From positions 2,666,001 to 2,730,000 of the forward strand of contig NZ_JAVIZT010000001.1 of assembly GCF_031453615.1 (NCBI RefSeq): 64,000 bases of DNA. Direction: 5' to 3'. Below, in pieces: positions 33,867 through 43,067 of this stretch. A program made the position numbers and the translations under genes. The stretch is from Microbacterium sp. SORGH_AS_0428 (GTDB lineage Bacteria; Actinomycetota; Actinomycetes; Actinomycetales; Microbacteriaceae). Positions within the stretch are counted from its first letter, which is position 1. Each line of letters starts with the position of its first letter. The notes beneath the pieces are model-generated. The model was not told where the DNA came from, ran no database searches, and worked only from the letters and a program-made list of their open reading frames with translations.

Positions 33867-33901
33867 GCGCCGGAAGCCCGCACTAAACCGCGCCGGCAGG
33901 C

Positions 33902-33934
33902 AGAGCGGGGATCGCCCCGGGCGATCCCCGCTCT
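33902..33934 (+). terminator. hairpin between the substrate-binding protein and ATPase genes
   Basis: Perfect 14-bp arms (AGAGCGGGGATCGC / GCGATCCCCGCTCT) with a 5-base loop. This is a typical intercistronic element that protects or partly terminates the transcript after the receptor gene. Confidence 0.65.
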
Positions 33935-33984
33935 CTGTCCGGCCCCCCAGGGCATCAGCCCCGTAGCGAGGAAGCTCGTCAGTG

Positions 33985-35556
33985 ATGACCGAATCACCCC
34001 CGATCGTCGAAGTCCGCGGCGCATCGATCACCTTCCCCGGCGTCAAGGCCCTCGACGCCGTGAACTTCCGACTCCTCCCCGGAGAAGTCCACACCCTGAT
34101 GGGCGAGAACGGCGCAGGCAAGTCCACGCTGATCAAAGCGCTGACCGGCGTGTACCAGATCGACTCGGGATCGATCCTCGTGGGCGGCGTCGAGCGGCGC
34201 CTGACCGGCACCAAGTCCGCCCAGGACGCCGGGATCTCGACGGTCTACCAAGAGGTCAACCTCTGCACGAACCTCACCATCGGCGAGAACGTCATGCTGG
34301 GTCACGAGGTGCGTGGTGCGCTCGGGATCAACTGGCGCAAGACACACGCCCGCGCGGCCGAAGCGCTCGCGCGCATGGGCCTCGGTCATCTCGACCCCCG
34401 CGCCCCGTTGGCCTCCATCTCGATCGCCCTGCAGCAGCTCGTCGCCATCAGCCGTGCCATGGTCACCGAGTCCAAGGTGCTCATCCTCGACGAGCCGACC
34501 TCGAGCCTGGACTCCGCCGAGGTCGAGGTGCTCTTCGGCGTCATCCGCAATCTCCGCGACCAGGGCGTCGCGATCCTCTTCGTCTCGCACTTCCTCGACC
34601 AGGTGTATGCGATCAGCGATCGCATCACGGTCCTGCGCAACGGAGCCTTCGTGGGGGAGTACCTCACCCACGAACTGGACCGCACGCAGCTCATCTCGAA
34701 GATGATCGGCAAGGACCTCGACGCGCTGCGTGCGCTCGGCTCGAACCGTCAGGTCGACGAGCGCGACCGCACGGACACCCCCGTCTACAGCGCGCAGGGG
34801 CTGGGTCGCAAGGGCGCGCTGAACCCGACCGACATCGAGATCCACCGGGGCGAGGTCGTCGGCTTCGCGGGTCTGCTCGGCGCCGGCCGTACCGAGCTCG
34901 CCCGGCTCATCGTGGGCGCCGACCGTGCCGACTCCGGCACCGTGCGCATCCGGGGCAAGAAGGCCAACATCGCCTCGCCCGTCGCGGGGCTCGCCAACCG
35001 GATCGCGTACTCGACCGAGAACCGCCGTGACGACGGGATCATCGGCGACCTGAGCGTCCGCGAGAACATCATGCTCGCGCTGCAGGCGAAGCGCGGCTGG
35101 TTGCGTCGCGTGCCCGCCCGCGAGGTCGACGCGCTGGTCAAGACCTACATGGAGCGCTTCAGCGTTCGACCGAACGACCCGGACCGGCCGATCCGGCTGC
35201 TCTCGGGCGGCAACCAGCAGAAGGTGCTCCTCGGCCGCTGGCTGGCCACGGAGCCCGAGCTGCTGCTGCTGGACGAGCCGACCCGCGGTATCGACGTCGG
35301 TGCGAAAGCCGACATCCAGGAGACCGTCGCCGAGCTCGCCGAGGGCGGCATGGGAGTCGTCTTCATCTCCTCCGAGTTGGAGGAGGTCGTCCGGCTGTCC
35401 GAGCGCATCGTCATCCTGAAGGACCACGACAAGATCGGCGAGGTCGTCAACGGACCCGACGTGACGGCCGAGCGCATCGTCTCGATCATCGCCGCCGAAA
35501 CGGAAGAGAAGGCCGAGGCCCAGACCGAGGCGCTCGCCGAAGGAGAGCTCTCATGA
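33985..35556 (+). CDS. sugar ABC transporter ATP-binding protein with two ABC domains, YtfR-like
   Basis: Tandem ATPase of 523 residues of the monosaccharide (RbsA/YtfR) class. The first ABC domain (about 8-240) has GENGAGKSTLIKALTGVY and LDEPTSSLD. The second (about 265-505) has a degenerate Walker A (GLLGAGRTEL), SGGNQQKVLLGRWL and LDEPTRGIDVGAKADI, all usual for this class. The ATG at 33985 is one codon after an in-frame GTG. The stop overlaps the next ATG. Confidence 0.9.
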   Translation: MTESPPIVEVRGASITFPGVKALDAVNFRLLPGEVHTLMGENGAGKSTLIKALTGVYQIDSGSILVGGVERRLTGTKSAQDAGISTVYQEVNLCTNLTIGENVMLGHEVRGALGINWRKTHARAAEALARMGLGHLDPRAPLASISIALQQLVAISRAMVTESKVLILDEPTSSLDSAEVEVLFGVIRNLRDQGVAILFVSHFLDQVYAISDRITVLRNGAFVGEYLTHELDRTQLISKMIGKDLDALRALGSNRQVDERDRTDTPVYSAQGLGRKGALNPTDIEIHRGEVVGFAGLLGAGRTELARLIVGADRADSGTVRIRGKKANIASPVAGLANRIAYSTENRRDDGIIGDLSVRENIMLALQAKRGWLRRVPAREVDALVKTYMERFSVRPNDPDRPIRLLSGGNQQKVLLGRWLATEPELLLLDEPTRGIDVGAKADIQETVAELAEGGMGVVFISSELEEVVRLSERIVILKDHDKIGEVVNGPDVTAERIVSIIAAETEEKAEAQTEALAEGELS

Positions 35557-36593
35557 CGTCCTTCCTGAAGACGCTCGTGCGCACGCCCTGGTTCTGGGGC
35601 ATCGTCGGCATCGTCCTGCTGCTCACGCTCAACGTCATCAAAGACCCGAACTACCTGTCGCTCGGCATCAACCCGACGACCGGGATGCTGGCGGGCAACC
35701 TCCTCGACATCCTGCGCGTGTCCGCGCCGATCATCATGATCGCCCTCGGCATGACCTTCGTCATCGCGACCAAGGGCATCGACCTGTCGGTGGGATCGAT
35801 CATGGCCGTCGGCGGCGCCGCGGCCATGGAGAGCCTGTCCGCGGCCGGTGCGCCGACATCGGTGGGCGCCATGCTGACGGCGATCGGCATCGCGCTCCTG
35901 CTGGGTGCGGTCCTCGGTCTCGTCAACGGCCTGCTCGTGTCCGTCATCGGACTCCAGCCCTTCATCAGCACGCTCGTGATGATGCTCGCCGGACGCGGTA
36001 TCGCCCGCGTCATCACCGGGGGCCAGAACACCAACGCCACCAACGAGCCGTTCCGCCAGATCGCGAACGGGCAGATCCTCGGACTGCCGATCAGCTTCGT
36101 GGCGGCGATCGTGATCGTGGTCCTCGTCTCGGTCATCATGCGACGCACGGCGCTCGGGCTCATGATCGAGTCGATCGGTGTGAACCCCGCCGCCAGCCGT
36201 CTCGCCGGCATCCGGCCGCGGCCCATCCTCATCGCGGTGTACATCCTCTCGGGTGTCCTGGCGGCCACGGGCGGCCTGTTCACCGTCTCCGAGGTCATGA
36301 CGGTCGACGTCTCGGGCACCGGTTACCAGATGGAGCTCGACGCGATCCTCGCGGTCGTGATCGGGGGGACATCGCTGGCGGGCGGAAAGTTCTCGATCCT
36401 CGGTTCCACGGTCGGCGCCCTTCTGATCGCGACGCTCAACAAGACCGTCCTCTTCCTCGGGATCTCGGCCGCGGCGACGCCCGCCTTCAAGGCGATCGTC
36501 ATCGTGGTGCTGGTTCTCCTGCAGTCCGAGCGGGTGCGGGGCTACGTCCTGCGACTCGGACGCACCCGTTCCCGAAAGGAGGCCGTCGCGTGA
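35553..36593 (+). CDS. sugar ABC transporter permease, YtfT-like
   Basis: Membrane permease of 346 residues and about ten helices of the RbsC/YtfT class. The family signature GMTFVIATKGIDLSVGSIMAV is clear, with QPFISTLVMMLAGRGIARVITGGQNTN and SIGVNPAASRLAGI further on. It starts by ATGA overlap with the ATPase gene and its stop overlaps the second permease start (GTGA). Two different permeases in one operon is characteristic of the YtfT/YjfF galactofuranose-type systems. Confidence 0.9.
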   Translation: MTSFLKTLVRTPWFWGIVGIVLLLTLNVIKDPNYLSLGINPTTGMLAGNLLDILRVSAPIIMIALGMTFVIATKGIDLSVGSIMAVGGAAAMESLSAAGAPTSVGAMLTAIGIALLLGAVLGLVNGLLVSVIGLQPFISTLVMMLAGRGIARVITGGQNTNATNEPFRQIANGQILGLPISFVAAIVIVVLVSVIMRRTALGLMIESIGVNPAASRLAGIRPRPILIAVYILSGVLAATGGLFTVSEVMTVDVSGTGYQMELDAILAVVIGGTSLAGGKFSILGSTVGALLIATLNKTVLFLGISAAATPAFKAIVIVVLVLLQSERVRGYVLRLGRTRSRKEAVA

Positions 36594-37633
36594 GCGCGTC
36601 CGTCTCGACCTCGTCCATCGACCTCGACAAGGTCCCCTCCCGCGGGTTCGCCCGCATCTGGGGGCGCAGCCAGTCGGTGATCCCGTCGCTCGCGGCGGTC
36701 CTGTTGCTGATCGCCATGCTCGTGTACGCGGAGCTCGCCTACGGCCGCGTGTTCCACATGGGCACGATGTCGAGCCTGCTCGTCAGCTTCGCGCCGACGA
36801 TCATCCTCGCCGTCGGGATGACGATCGTCATCCTCTCGGGCGGCATCGACCTCTCGGTCGGCGCGGTCGTCGCCTTCACCTCGGTCGCCGGCGTCATGCT
36901 GATGGACATCGGCGTGAACGGGTGGCTCGCGATCGTGCTCATGATCGTCTTCGGCGCGATGTTCGGCCTCGTCTCCGGAGTGCTCATCCAGTACTTCAAC
37001 GTGCAGCCGTTCATCGCCACGCTGGCCATGATGTTCCTGGCCCGTGGGCTCGCGTCGATCCTGTCGACCGTGCCCGTCCAGGCACCCGACGACTCGCCGA
37101 TCCTGCTGCTGGCGACCGACTTCAAGCTCATCGACGGCCCCAAGGTGAACGACCTCGTGCTCACGCCCGGGTTCTTCATCGCCGTGCTCGTCGTGATCGG
37201 CGCGTTCTTCTTCCTGCACCGCACCCGCTCCGGACGCACGATCTACGGCATCGGCGGTGCCGAATCGTCGGCGCAGCTGATGGGACTCCCGGTCGCCCGC
37301 ACCCGGGTGTCGATCTACATCATCAGCGGTGCGCTGGCAGGCCTCGCCGCCGTCGTCTACACGGCCGAGGTGGGCGGCAAGGCCCAGAACGTCACGGCCA
37401 TCGGCTGGGAGCTCGACGCGATCGCGGCCGTCGTCATCGGCGGCACGCTGCTGACCGGCGGCGCGGGCTACGTGCTCGGCTCGGTCGTCGGATCGCTCGT
37501 GCTCGCGACCCTCTGGATGATCATCACGAAGGACGGCACCATCCGCCCCGAGTACCTCACGATCATCACCGGCGGCATCCTCCTCGTCTTCGTGCTCCTG
37601 CAGCGCGTGCTGACGGCCAGACGACGCAGATGA
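36590..37633 (+). CDS. sugar ABC transporter permease, YjfF-like
   Basis: Second permease, 347 residues, with GMTIVILSGGIDLSVGAVVAFTSV, NVQPFIATLAMMFLARGLASIL and GIGGAESSAQLMGLPVARTR. The GTG start overlaps the YtfT-like stop. It ends the transporter operon; a very strong hairpin follows 5 bases after the stop. Confidence 0.9.
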   Translation: MSASVSTSSIDLDKVPSRGFARIWGRSQSVIPSLAAVLLLIAMLVYAELAYGRVFHMGTMSSLLVSFAPTIILAVGMTIVILSGGIDLSVGAVVAFTSVAGVMLMDIGVNGWLAIVLMIVFGAMFGLVSGVLIQYFNVQPFIATLAMMFLARGLASILSTVPVQAPDDSPILLLATDFKLIDGPKVNDLVLTPGFFIAVLVVIGAFFFLHRTRSGRTIYGIGGAESSAQLMGLPVARTRVSIYIISGALAGLAAVVYTAEVGGKAQNVTAIGWELDAIAAVVIGGTLLTGGAGYVLGSVVGSLVLATLWMIITKDGTIRPEYLTIITGGILLVFVLLQRVLTARRRR

Positions 37634-37637
37634 ACCC

Positions 37638-37684
37638 CGACACGGCGTCGGGGCGGGCGCCCGGCCCGCTCCGACGCCGTGTCG
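37638..37684 (+). terminator. terminator hairpin after the furanose transporter operon
   Basis: Perfect 14-bp outer arms (CGACACGGCGTCGG / CCGACGCCGTGTCG) plus an inner GCGGGC/GCCCGC stem. It should separate the transporter from the GH43 gene; read-through is possible because I find no clear promoter in the remaining 94 bases. Confidence 0.7.
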
Positions 37685-37778
37685 CGCCCGCACGCGGGCG
37701 GATCCACAACTGAACACCGCATCCGACGCGACGTCGGCCGCGACGCGGCCCGGTCGCTCGAGACGAACAGGACTCTCG

Positions 37779-40760
37779 ATGACGAGAAACTCCCCGCCCG
37801 TATCCGTCACCCCGACACGGCACCGTCGGCGCGCCCGCGCGTTCGCCGCATCCGTGCTCGGCGCAGCGCTCACCGTCACCGGTCTCGGCGTCCCCCTCGC
37901 CGCACAGGCCGCGGAGATCCCGGCCCCCACGGCTCACTACGACATGTCCCACCAGGGCCAGTCCCTGATCGATGTGTCGGGCAACGGCCGCAACGCCACA
38001 CTCACCGGCTTCACCGACGCGTCGTTCGCGGATGCGGCGGGCGACGCCGTGCTGCGCTTCCGGGCCGACGGCTACGCATCGCTGCCCAAGGGGCTCGTGA
38101 CCGGCACCGACAACGACTTCACCGTCGAGTACACCGTCGCCACGCAGACCGCGGCCAACCACTTCGGCTGGGTCATCGGCGACGGCGTGGGTCCGTGGAA
38201 CACGACCCAGCTGGGCAACCACATCTTCCTGAGCCCGCGTTCGTCGCAGGGCGGCTACGTCAACCAGGCGCTCGCCGCGATCCGCGTGAAGTCCGCAAGC
38301 GACAACGGCGAGACGCGTATGCCGGCCGGCGGCGGGCTGAACCCCGGGTTCACGACCCTCACGATGGTGGGCCAGGGCAACACGCTGACGCTGTACCGCG
38401 ACGGCGCCGTCATCTCGACGCTCACCCACACCCGCTCATTGAGCTCGATCATCCCGAGCGGCAACGTCCTCGGATATCTCGGACGCTCCCTCTACCAGGG
38501 CGACGCACTGCTGCGCGCCGACGTCTCTGACGTGAAGTTCTGGGACACAGCGCTCACGGCGGACGATGTGCGCGCCAGCATGCCGACCGCCCAGGAGAAG
38601 AGCGCTGCCACCGCCGCGCTGCTCCGCGGCGACGTGCTCGCAACGATGCTGGGAGCCAACCCCTCGCTCGACCGGGTGTCCACGAACCTGACGCTCGCGG
38701 CCACGGTCAACGGCGTCGCGCTCACCTGGGCCTCATCCTCGCCGCAGATCGTGTCCACGACCGGCGTGGTCTCCCGCTCCATCGCCCAGGACACCCCCGT
38801 CACGTTGACGGCCACGAGCTCGCTGGGCACGCTGACCTTCGACGTCACCGTCGTCGCCCCCTCCGTATCGAGCGATCTCGACGCGATCGTGCTGGCGACG
38901 CGCACCACCGAGAACCTGCCGCTGGCGACGAAGGGCGCTGTCAACGGCGCCGCCCTCACCTGGACCTCGTCCGACCCGGCCCTGGTGACCGCCACCGACC
39001 CGGCCTACACGGCGCCGGCGGCCGGTTCGGCGGACCCGTACGCGGGCGGCGGCATCGTCTCGCGGCCGGCATACGGCTCGGGTGATCGCAGCGTCACGCT
39101 CACCGCGACGGCCACGCTGAACGGCCGTTCCGCAGAGCGCACGTTCCAGGTCACCGTCGCCGAGCAGGGTCGGTGGGCACCGGACGCCGGCTACGCGGCC
39201 GCCTACTTCAAGTCCGACGGCGACGAGAAGATCTATCAGGCCGCCACCAGCGGGAACGACTTCTTCACCTTCTCCGCGGTCAACGGCGGAAACCCGGTCA
39301 TCACGTCGACGACCGACACGAAGGGCCTCCGCGACCCGTACGTGCTGCGGTCCAAGGACGGCGACAAGTACTACATGGTCGCGACCGACCTCTGCATCAG
39401 CTGCGGTACCGGCTGGGGTCCCGCCCAGTCCGAGGGCAGCCTGAAGATCGAGGTGTGGGAGTCGACGGACATGGTGCACTGGAAGCGCACCAACGACGCG
39501 AACACGGGCATCACGGTCAACCAGCCGGCCGCAGGCATGACGTGGGCGCCCGAGGCGTACTGGGATGACGAGCTGCAGTCCTACGTCGTGCACTTCTCGT
39601 CGCGGCTGTACTCGGACGCGTCCAAGACCAACAACGACAACCTGCACGCCCGTGTCTTCACCGTCCTCACCCGCGATTTCCGCACCTTCACCTACCCGCC
39701 CGCCGAGTGGCAGAACACCGGCTACGCGCGGATCGACTCGACGGTGCAGAAGATCGGTGACTACTACTACCGGTTCACGAAGAACGAGGACGGCGGCGCC
39801 GCCGACGGTCTCGAACGCGGAAAGGACATCTTCCTGGAGCGGTCCAAGGTGCTCACCGCGAAGACCACCCGTTCGGACTGGAACGCGAACCCGGAGACGG
39901 GCTGGCAGCTGATCGACACCGCCATGACCAGCCTCGAGACCGGGCAAGCGGGTGAGGGACCGCAGATCGTGAAGCTCAACGACGGCGACCCGAACAACAC
40001 CGCGGACGACGACGGGTACGTCTTCCTCGTCGACAACTACGGCTCCGGCGGCTACCGCGCATTCGTCACGACCGGTGACGAGATCGCCAGCAGCAACCGC
40101 GACGATCGCCTCTCGCGCCGCGCCGACTGGAACGTCCGCCCGGTGGGCGGTCTGCCCGCAAGCCCCCGCCACGGCTCCTTCGTCAACGTGTCGCAGGCCG
40201 TCCTGACGGCTCTGCACGGATGGACGGATGTGGCCGCCGTCGCCTCGACCACGACGCTCACCGCCTCCGGCCGCACCGCCACGGCGCACGTCGTCGCCGC
40301 GGACGCCGGTCAGGTCGCCGGCACGGTGACCTTCGCCGGCGGCGGCTGGAGCCAGAGCGCGACCCTCGCCGACGGGGTGGCCTCGATCGAGGTTCCCGCC
40401 CAGGTCGGTGCCGTCACCGCCACTTACGACGGATACCGGGATGGACGCGTGAGCGTGTCGAGTTCGGCGACGGTGTCGCTCGGTGTCGCGTTCACGACCA
40501 CCGTCGCCGCGAAGTGTCTGGCCGGTAAGGTCGTGCACTCGGTCGCGGTCGTCAACACAGATCCGTCGACGATCACGGCGACGATCGTCGGCGCCTACGG
40601 CAGCAAGGTGCTGACGCTGGCTCCCGGCGCCTCGGCATCGGCAGCCTTCACGACCCGGCTGACGGCGACGCCGGCGCAGACCGTGACGGTGACGGCGAAA
40701 GCCGCCGACGGGCGCACGACGACGCAGAGCGCGCTCGTGCCGTCGACCACCTGCGGCTAG
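37779..40760 (+). CDS. secreted multidomain GH43 family glycoside hydrolase
   Basis: Exported enzyme of 993 residues. The signal peptide (about 1-44) is followed by a LamG/concanavalin-like domain (about 48-265) and two short Ig-like domains (about 280-465). The five-bladed GH43 propeller (about 475-810) and a C-terminal Ig-like tail (about 820-993) come next. Catalytic acids fit GH43: Asp519 (base, in LRDPYV), Asp653 (pKa modulator, in ARIDST) and Glu726 (acid, in GEGPQI); WAPEAYWD at 589-596 is also typical. GH43 enzymes act on arabinans, arabinoxylans and galactans, and the furanose-type transporter upstream suggests arabinofuranosyl or galactofuranosyl residues. No sorting signal or LPxTG is seen. 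Confidence 0.85.
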   Translation: MTRNSPPVSVTPTRHRRRARAFAASVLGAALTVTGLGVPLAAQAAEIPAPTAHYDMSHQGQSLIDVSGNGRNATLTGFTDASFADAAGDAVLRFRADGYASLPKGLVTGTDNDFTVEYTVATQTAANHFGWVIGDGVGPWNTTQLGNHIFLSPRSSQGGYVNQALAAIRVKSASDNGETRMPAGGGLNPGFTTLTMVGQGNTLTLYRDGAVISTLTHTRSLSSIIPSGNVLGYLGRSLYQGDALLRADVSDVKFWDTALTADDVRASMPTAQEKSAATAALLRGDVLATMLGANPSLDRVSTNLTLAATVNGVALTWASSSPQIVSTTGVVSRSIAQDTPVTLTATSSLGTLTFDVTVVAPSVSSDLDAIVLATRTTENLPLATKGAVNGAALTWTSSDPALVTATDPAYTAPAAGSADPYAGGGIVSRPAYGSGDRSVTLTATATLNGRSAERTFQVTVAEQGRWAPDAGYAAAYFKSDGDEKIYQAATSGNDFFTFSAVNGGNPVITSTTDTKGLRDPYVLRSKDGDKYYMVATDLCISCGTGWGPAQSEGSLKIEVWESTDMVHWKRTNDANTGITVNQPAAGMTWAPEAYWDDELQSYVVHFSSRLYSDASKTNNDNLHARVFTVLTRDFRTFTYPPAEWQNTGYARIDSTVQKIGDYYYRFTKNEDGGAADGLERGKDIFLERSKVLTAKTTRSDWNANPETGWQLIDTAMTSLETGQAGEGPQIVKLNDGDPNNTADDDGYVFLVDNYGSGGYRAFVTTGDEIASSNRDDRLSRRADWNVRPVGGLPASPRHGSFVNVSQAVLTALHGWTDVAAVASTTTLTASGRTATAHVVAADAGQVAGTVTFAGGGWSQSATLADGVASIEVPAQVGAVTATYDGYRDGRVSVSSSATVSLGVAFTTTVAAKCLAGKVVHSVAVVNTDPSTITATIVGAYGSKVLTLAPGASASAAFTTRLTATPAQTVTVTAKAADGRTTTQSALVPSTTCG

Positions 40761-40774
40761 GGAGCGTCCTACAC

Positions 40775-40815
40775 CACCGGGGCCGGGTCAGCACATAGCT
40801 GGCCCGGCCCCGGTG
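40775..40815 (+). terminator. strong terminator after GH43
   Basis: An 18-bp stem (40775-40792 with 40798-40815, one G-U pair) with a 5-base loop, starting 14 bases after the stop codon. Confidence 0.8.
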
Positions 40816-40859
40816 CGTCCGCGCAGGATGGTGGGGACCCTCGACCGACAGGAGAACGC

Positions 40860-41357
40860 ATGAGCGCCGACGACATCGACATCCGACCGATCGCGCCCGA
40901 GGATGCCGGAGAGGTGCTGACCCTGCAGCGTGCGGCCTTCGTGCAGGAGGCGCTGATCTACCGCGACGTGGACATGCCGGTGTTCACCCAGACGCTCGAG
41001 GAGGTCGCCTACGAGCTGCGGGACAATCTCGGCCAGGTGGCACGGCGCTCCGGGAGGATGGTCGGCGCGATCCGCGCGCGTATCGACGGCGACGTGCTGC
41101 TGGTCGGGCGGCTCGCCATCGCGCCCGACCAGCAGGGCGAGGGCATCGGGTCCGCGTTGCTGGACGCGGTCGAGGCGTGCGGACGACGCTCGGGCGCCCG
41201 TACGGCGGAACTGTTCACCGGCCGGCTGAGCGAGGCCAACATCCGCCTTTACGAGCGTCAGGGATATGTGGTCGCGGAGGCCGCCGGCGGCGCCGGAGGC
41301 GCCGACGAGGTCTTCCTGCGCAAGGACCTCGCCGACTCCGGCGCCGCCGACGACTGA
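40860..41357 (+). CDS. GNAT family N-acetyltransferase
   Basis: Acetyltransferase of 165 residues. The CoA loop is seen in VGRLAIAPDQQGEGIGSALLDAVE and the end motif in NIRLYERQGYVVAEA. The substrate is unknown. AGGAGA stands just before the ATG. The stop is 3 bases from the stop of the convergent SDR gene with no hairpin between. Confidence 0.82.
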   Translation: MSADDIDIRPIAPEDAGEVLTLQRAAFVQEALIYRDVDMPVFTQTLEEVAYELRDNLGQVARRSGRMVGAIRARIDGDVLLVGRLAIAPDQQGEGIGSALLDAVEACGRRSGARTAELFTGRLSEANIRLYERQGYVVAEAAGGAGGADEVFLRKDLADSGAADD

Positions 41358-41360
41358 GCG

Positions 41361-42161
41361 TCAGATGGTGGCGACCGACCCCGAGTCCACGCGGTAGTTC
41401 GAGCCGTTGACGAAGGAGGCGCGCGCCGAACAGAGGAACGCGATCACCGACGCGACCTCTTCCGGCTCGCCGCGACGACCGAGCTCCATGTACGGCCGCT
41501 CCTGGTCGAGGAACGACGCGATCGCCTCGTCGAACGACTCGCCCCGTTCCTTCGAGCGCTTCTGCATCATCGCGTCGGTCATGGGCGTGTGGATGAAGGC
41601 CGGGGAGACGGCGTTGACCAGCAGCCCCTCGGAGGCGTAACTGCGTGAGAGCCCCTTCGCGAGGGCCAGGATGCCGGCCTTCGCCGCGCAGTACGGTAGC
41701 TCGTCGTCGTAGGGCTGCACCGCATCCTCCGAGGCGAGGAGCACCAGGCGCCCCCATCCGCCGGAGCGCAGGTCCGTGAGGAACTCCCGGATGACGCGGA
41801 CCGGCCCGAGCAGGTCGGTCTCGATCGTCGACGTCCAGCCCTCGTCGTCGATCTCGTGGAAGAGCCCCTGCGCGCCGGTGATGCCCGCCGACTGCACCAG
41901 GATGTCGATCGCGCCCACCGCATCCGTCGTCTTGCGGTGCAGTTCCGCCACGGATGCGGGGTCGGTGATGTCGGCGGCGAACGCGTGGAGTCGGCCTTCA
42001 GGTGCGTCGAGCTCGGCGGCGGACTCCTCCAGCTTGTCCGCATCGCGGTCGGTGAGCACGACCGTCACCCCCTCGGCGAGGAGCAGCTTCGCGGTCTCGA
42101 AGCCGATGCCCGAGTCGCCCCCGGTGATGAGAGCCTTCTTGCCTGCGATGCCGAGATCCAT
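41361..42161 (-). CDS. short-chain dehydrogenase/reductase
   Basis: Classical SDR of 266 residues. The cofactor loop TGGDSGIGFETA is near residue 13, NAG-like VQSAGI near 90, and the catalytic YCAAKAG is present. The C-terminal GRRGEPEEVASVIAFLCSARASFVNGSNYRVDSGS is typical. The Asp after the second strand (LTDRDADKLE) suggests NAD rather than NADP preference. It is the third gene of the GH15/SMP-30/SDR operon, starting 12 bases after the lactonase stop with AAAGGAC upstream. Confidence 0.85.
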   Translation of the reverse strand: MDLGIAGKKALITGGDSGIGFETAKLLLAEGVTVVLTDRDADKLEESAAELDAPEGRLHAFAADITDPASVAELHRKTTDAVGAIDILVQSAGITGAQGLFHEIDDEGWTSTIETDLLGPVRVIREFLTDLRSGGWGRLVLLASEDAVQPYDDELPYCAAKAGILALAKGLSRSYASEGLLVNAVSPAFIHTPMTDAMMQKRSKERGESFDEAIASFLDQERPYMELGRRGEPEEVASVIAFLCSARASFVNGSNYRVDSGSVATI

Positions 42162-42173
42162 GTGGGTGTCCTT

Positions 42174-43067
42174 TCATTCCCCGTCGGACGGGATCGGTCC
42201 GAACGTGTGTACCGGGCGCCCCTCGGCGTCCGTGTCGATCACGAAGATCGATCCGCTGAGGGGTGCGGCGACGAGTTGTTGCTCGGTGAGCTGTTCGCGA
42301 GCGGTCCCCACGAACAGCAGGTTCCGCGCCCGCCCGCCGAAGGCGACGGAGGTCACCTGCGGTGCGGGGATCGGGATGCGGGCCTCGACGCCTCCGTCGG
42401 GACTCCACCGCACGACCTGCCCCGCACCGTAGACGCCGTTCCAGAACCGTCCGTCGGTGTCGAGGGCGAGACCGTCGGAGTCCTCGCCGATCAGGAACGG
42501 CGTCAGCTCGCCGAGTGCCTCGGGGCCCGGGGAGTACGCGCCGCGGTAGACGGTCCGCGTGGCCGTGTCGGTGACGTACATCGTCTGCGCATCGTCGGAC
42601 CACTCGAAGCCGTTGGCCACGCCGAACCCGCCGCGGAGCACGCGCACCGAGCCCGTGGGCTCGACGAGGTACAGACCCGCATCGGGCTCGCCGGTGGTCA
42701 CGTTCATCGCTCCCACCACGAAACGCCCGAACGGGTCGACCTTGGCCTCGTTGCTGCGGATTCCCGCGTGCGCGTGGGGCAGCACGGCCACGGTCCGCCG
42801 AATGGTGCCGTCCGCATCCAGTACCACGACACGATCCTTCAACGCGGCGACGAACCCACCGGATGCGGCGGGCTGCACGGCGCTCACCGGCGCCGGCAGC
42901 CGCACGAGGGTGTCGCGGGACCCGTCCTCCGGGTCCTCCAGCCGCGCGCGGTGCATCGTGCCCCGCGTGATGTCGACCCAGACGAGCTGGTCGGTGCGGT
43001 CGTCCCAGAAGATGCTCTCGACGAGGATCGCGTCGAGGCGGCGGAAGACGCGAGGTTCAGTGTCCAT
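42174..43067 (-). CDS. SMP-30/gluconolactonase family protein
   Basis: Six-bladed propeller protein of 297 residues, expected to hydrolyse a sugar lactone with a divalent metal. Likely metal ligands are in VESIFWD (Glu), RSNEAKVDPFGRFVVGAM (Asn), GVANGFEWS (Asn) and EDSDGLALD (Asp, catalytic base). It overlaps the GH15 start-side gene by 11 bases and precedes an SDR gene, an order that fits oxidation of a sugar to a lactone and on to an acid. Confidence 0.85.
   Translation of the reverse strand: MDTEPRVFRRLDAILVESIFWDDRTDQLVWVDITRGTMHRARLEDPEDGSRDTLVRLPAPVSAVQPAASGGFVAALKDRVVVLDADGTIRRTVAVLPHAHAGIRSNEAKVDPFGRFVVGAMNVTTGEPDAGLYLVEPTGSVRVLRGGFGVANGFEWSDDAQTMYVTDTATRTVYRGAYSPGPEALGELTPFLIGEDSDGLALDTDGRFWNGVYGAGQVVRWSPDGGVEARIPIPAPQVTSVAFGGRARNLLFVGTAREQLTEQQLVAAPLSGSIFVIDTDAEGRPVHTFGPIPSDGE

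Noticed and set aside
33994..35427. Minus-strand frame of 477 codons opposite the YtfR-like ATPase gene
   Set aside because: Asp/Arg/Val-rich shadow of a clearly coding plus-strand gene; no motif.
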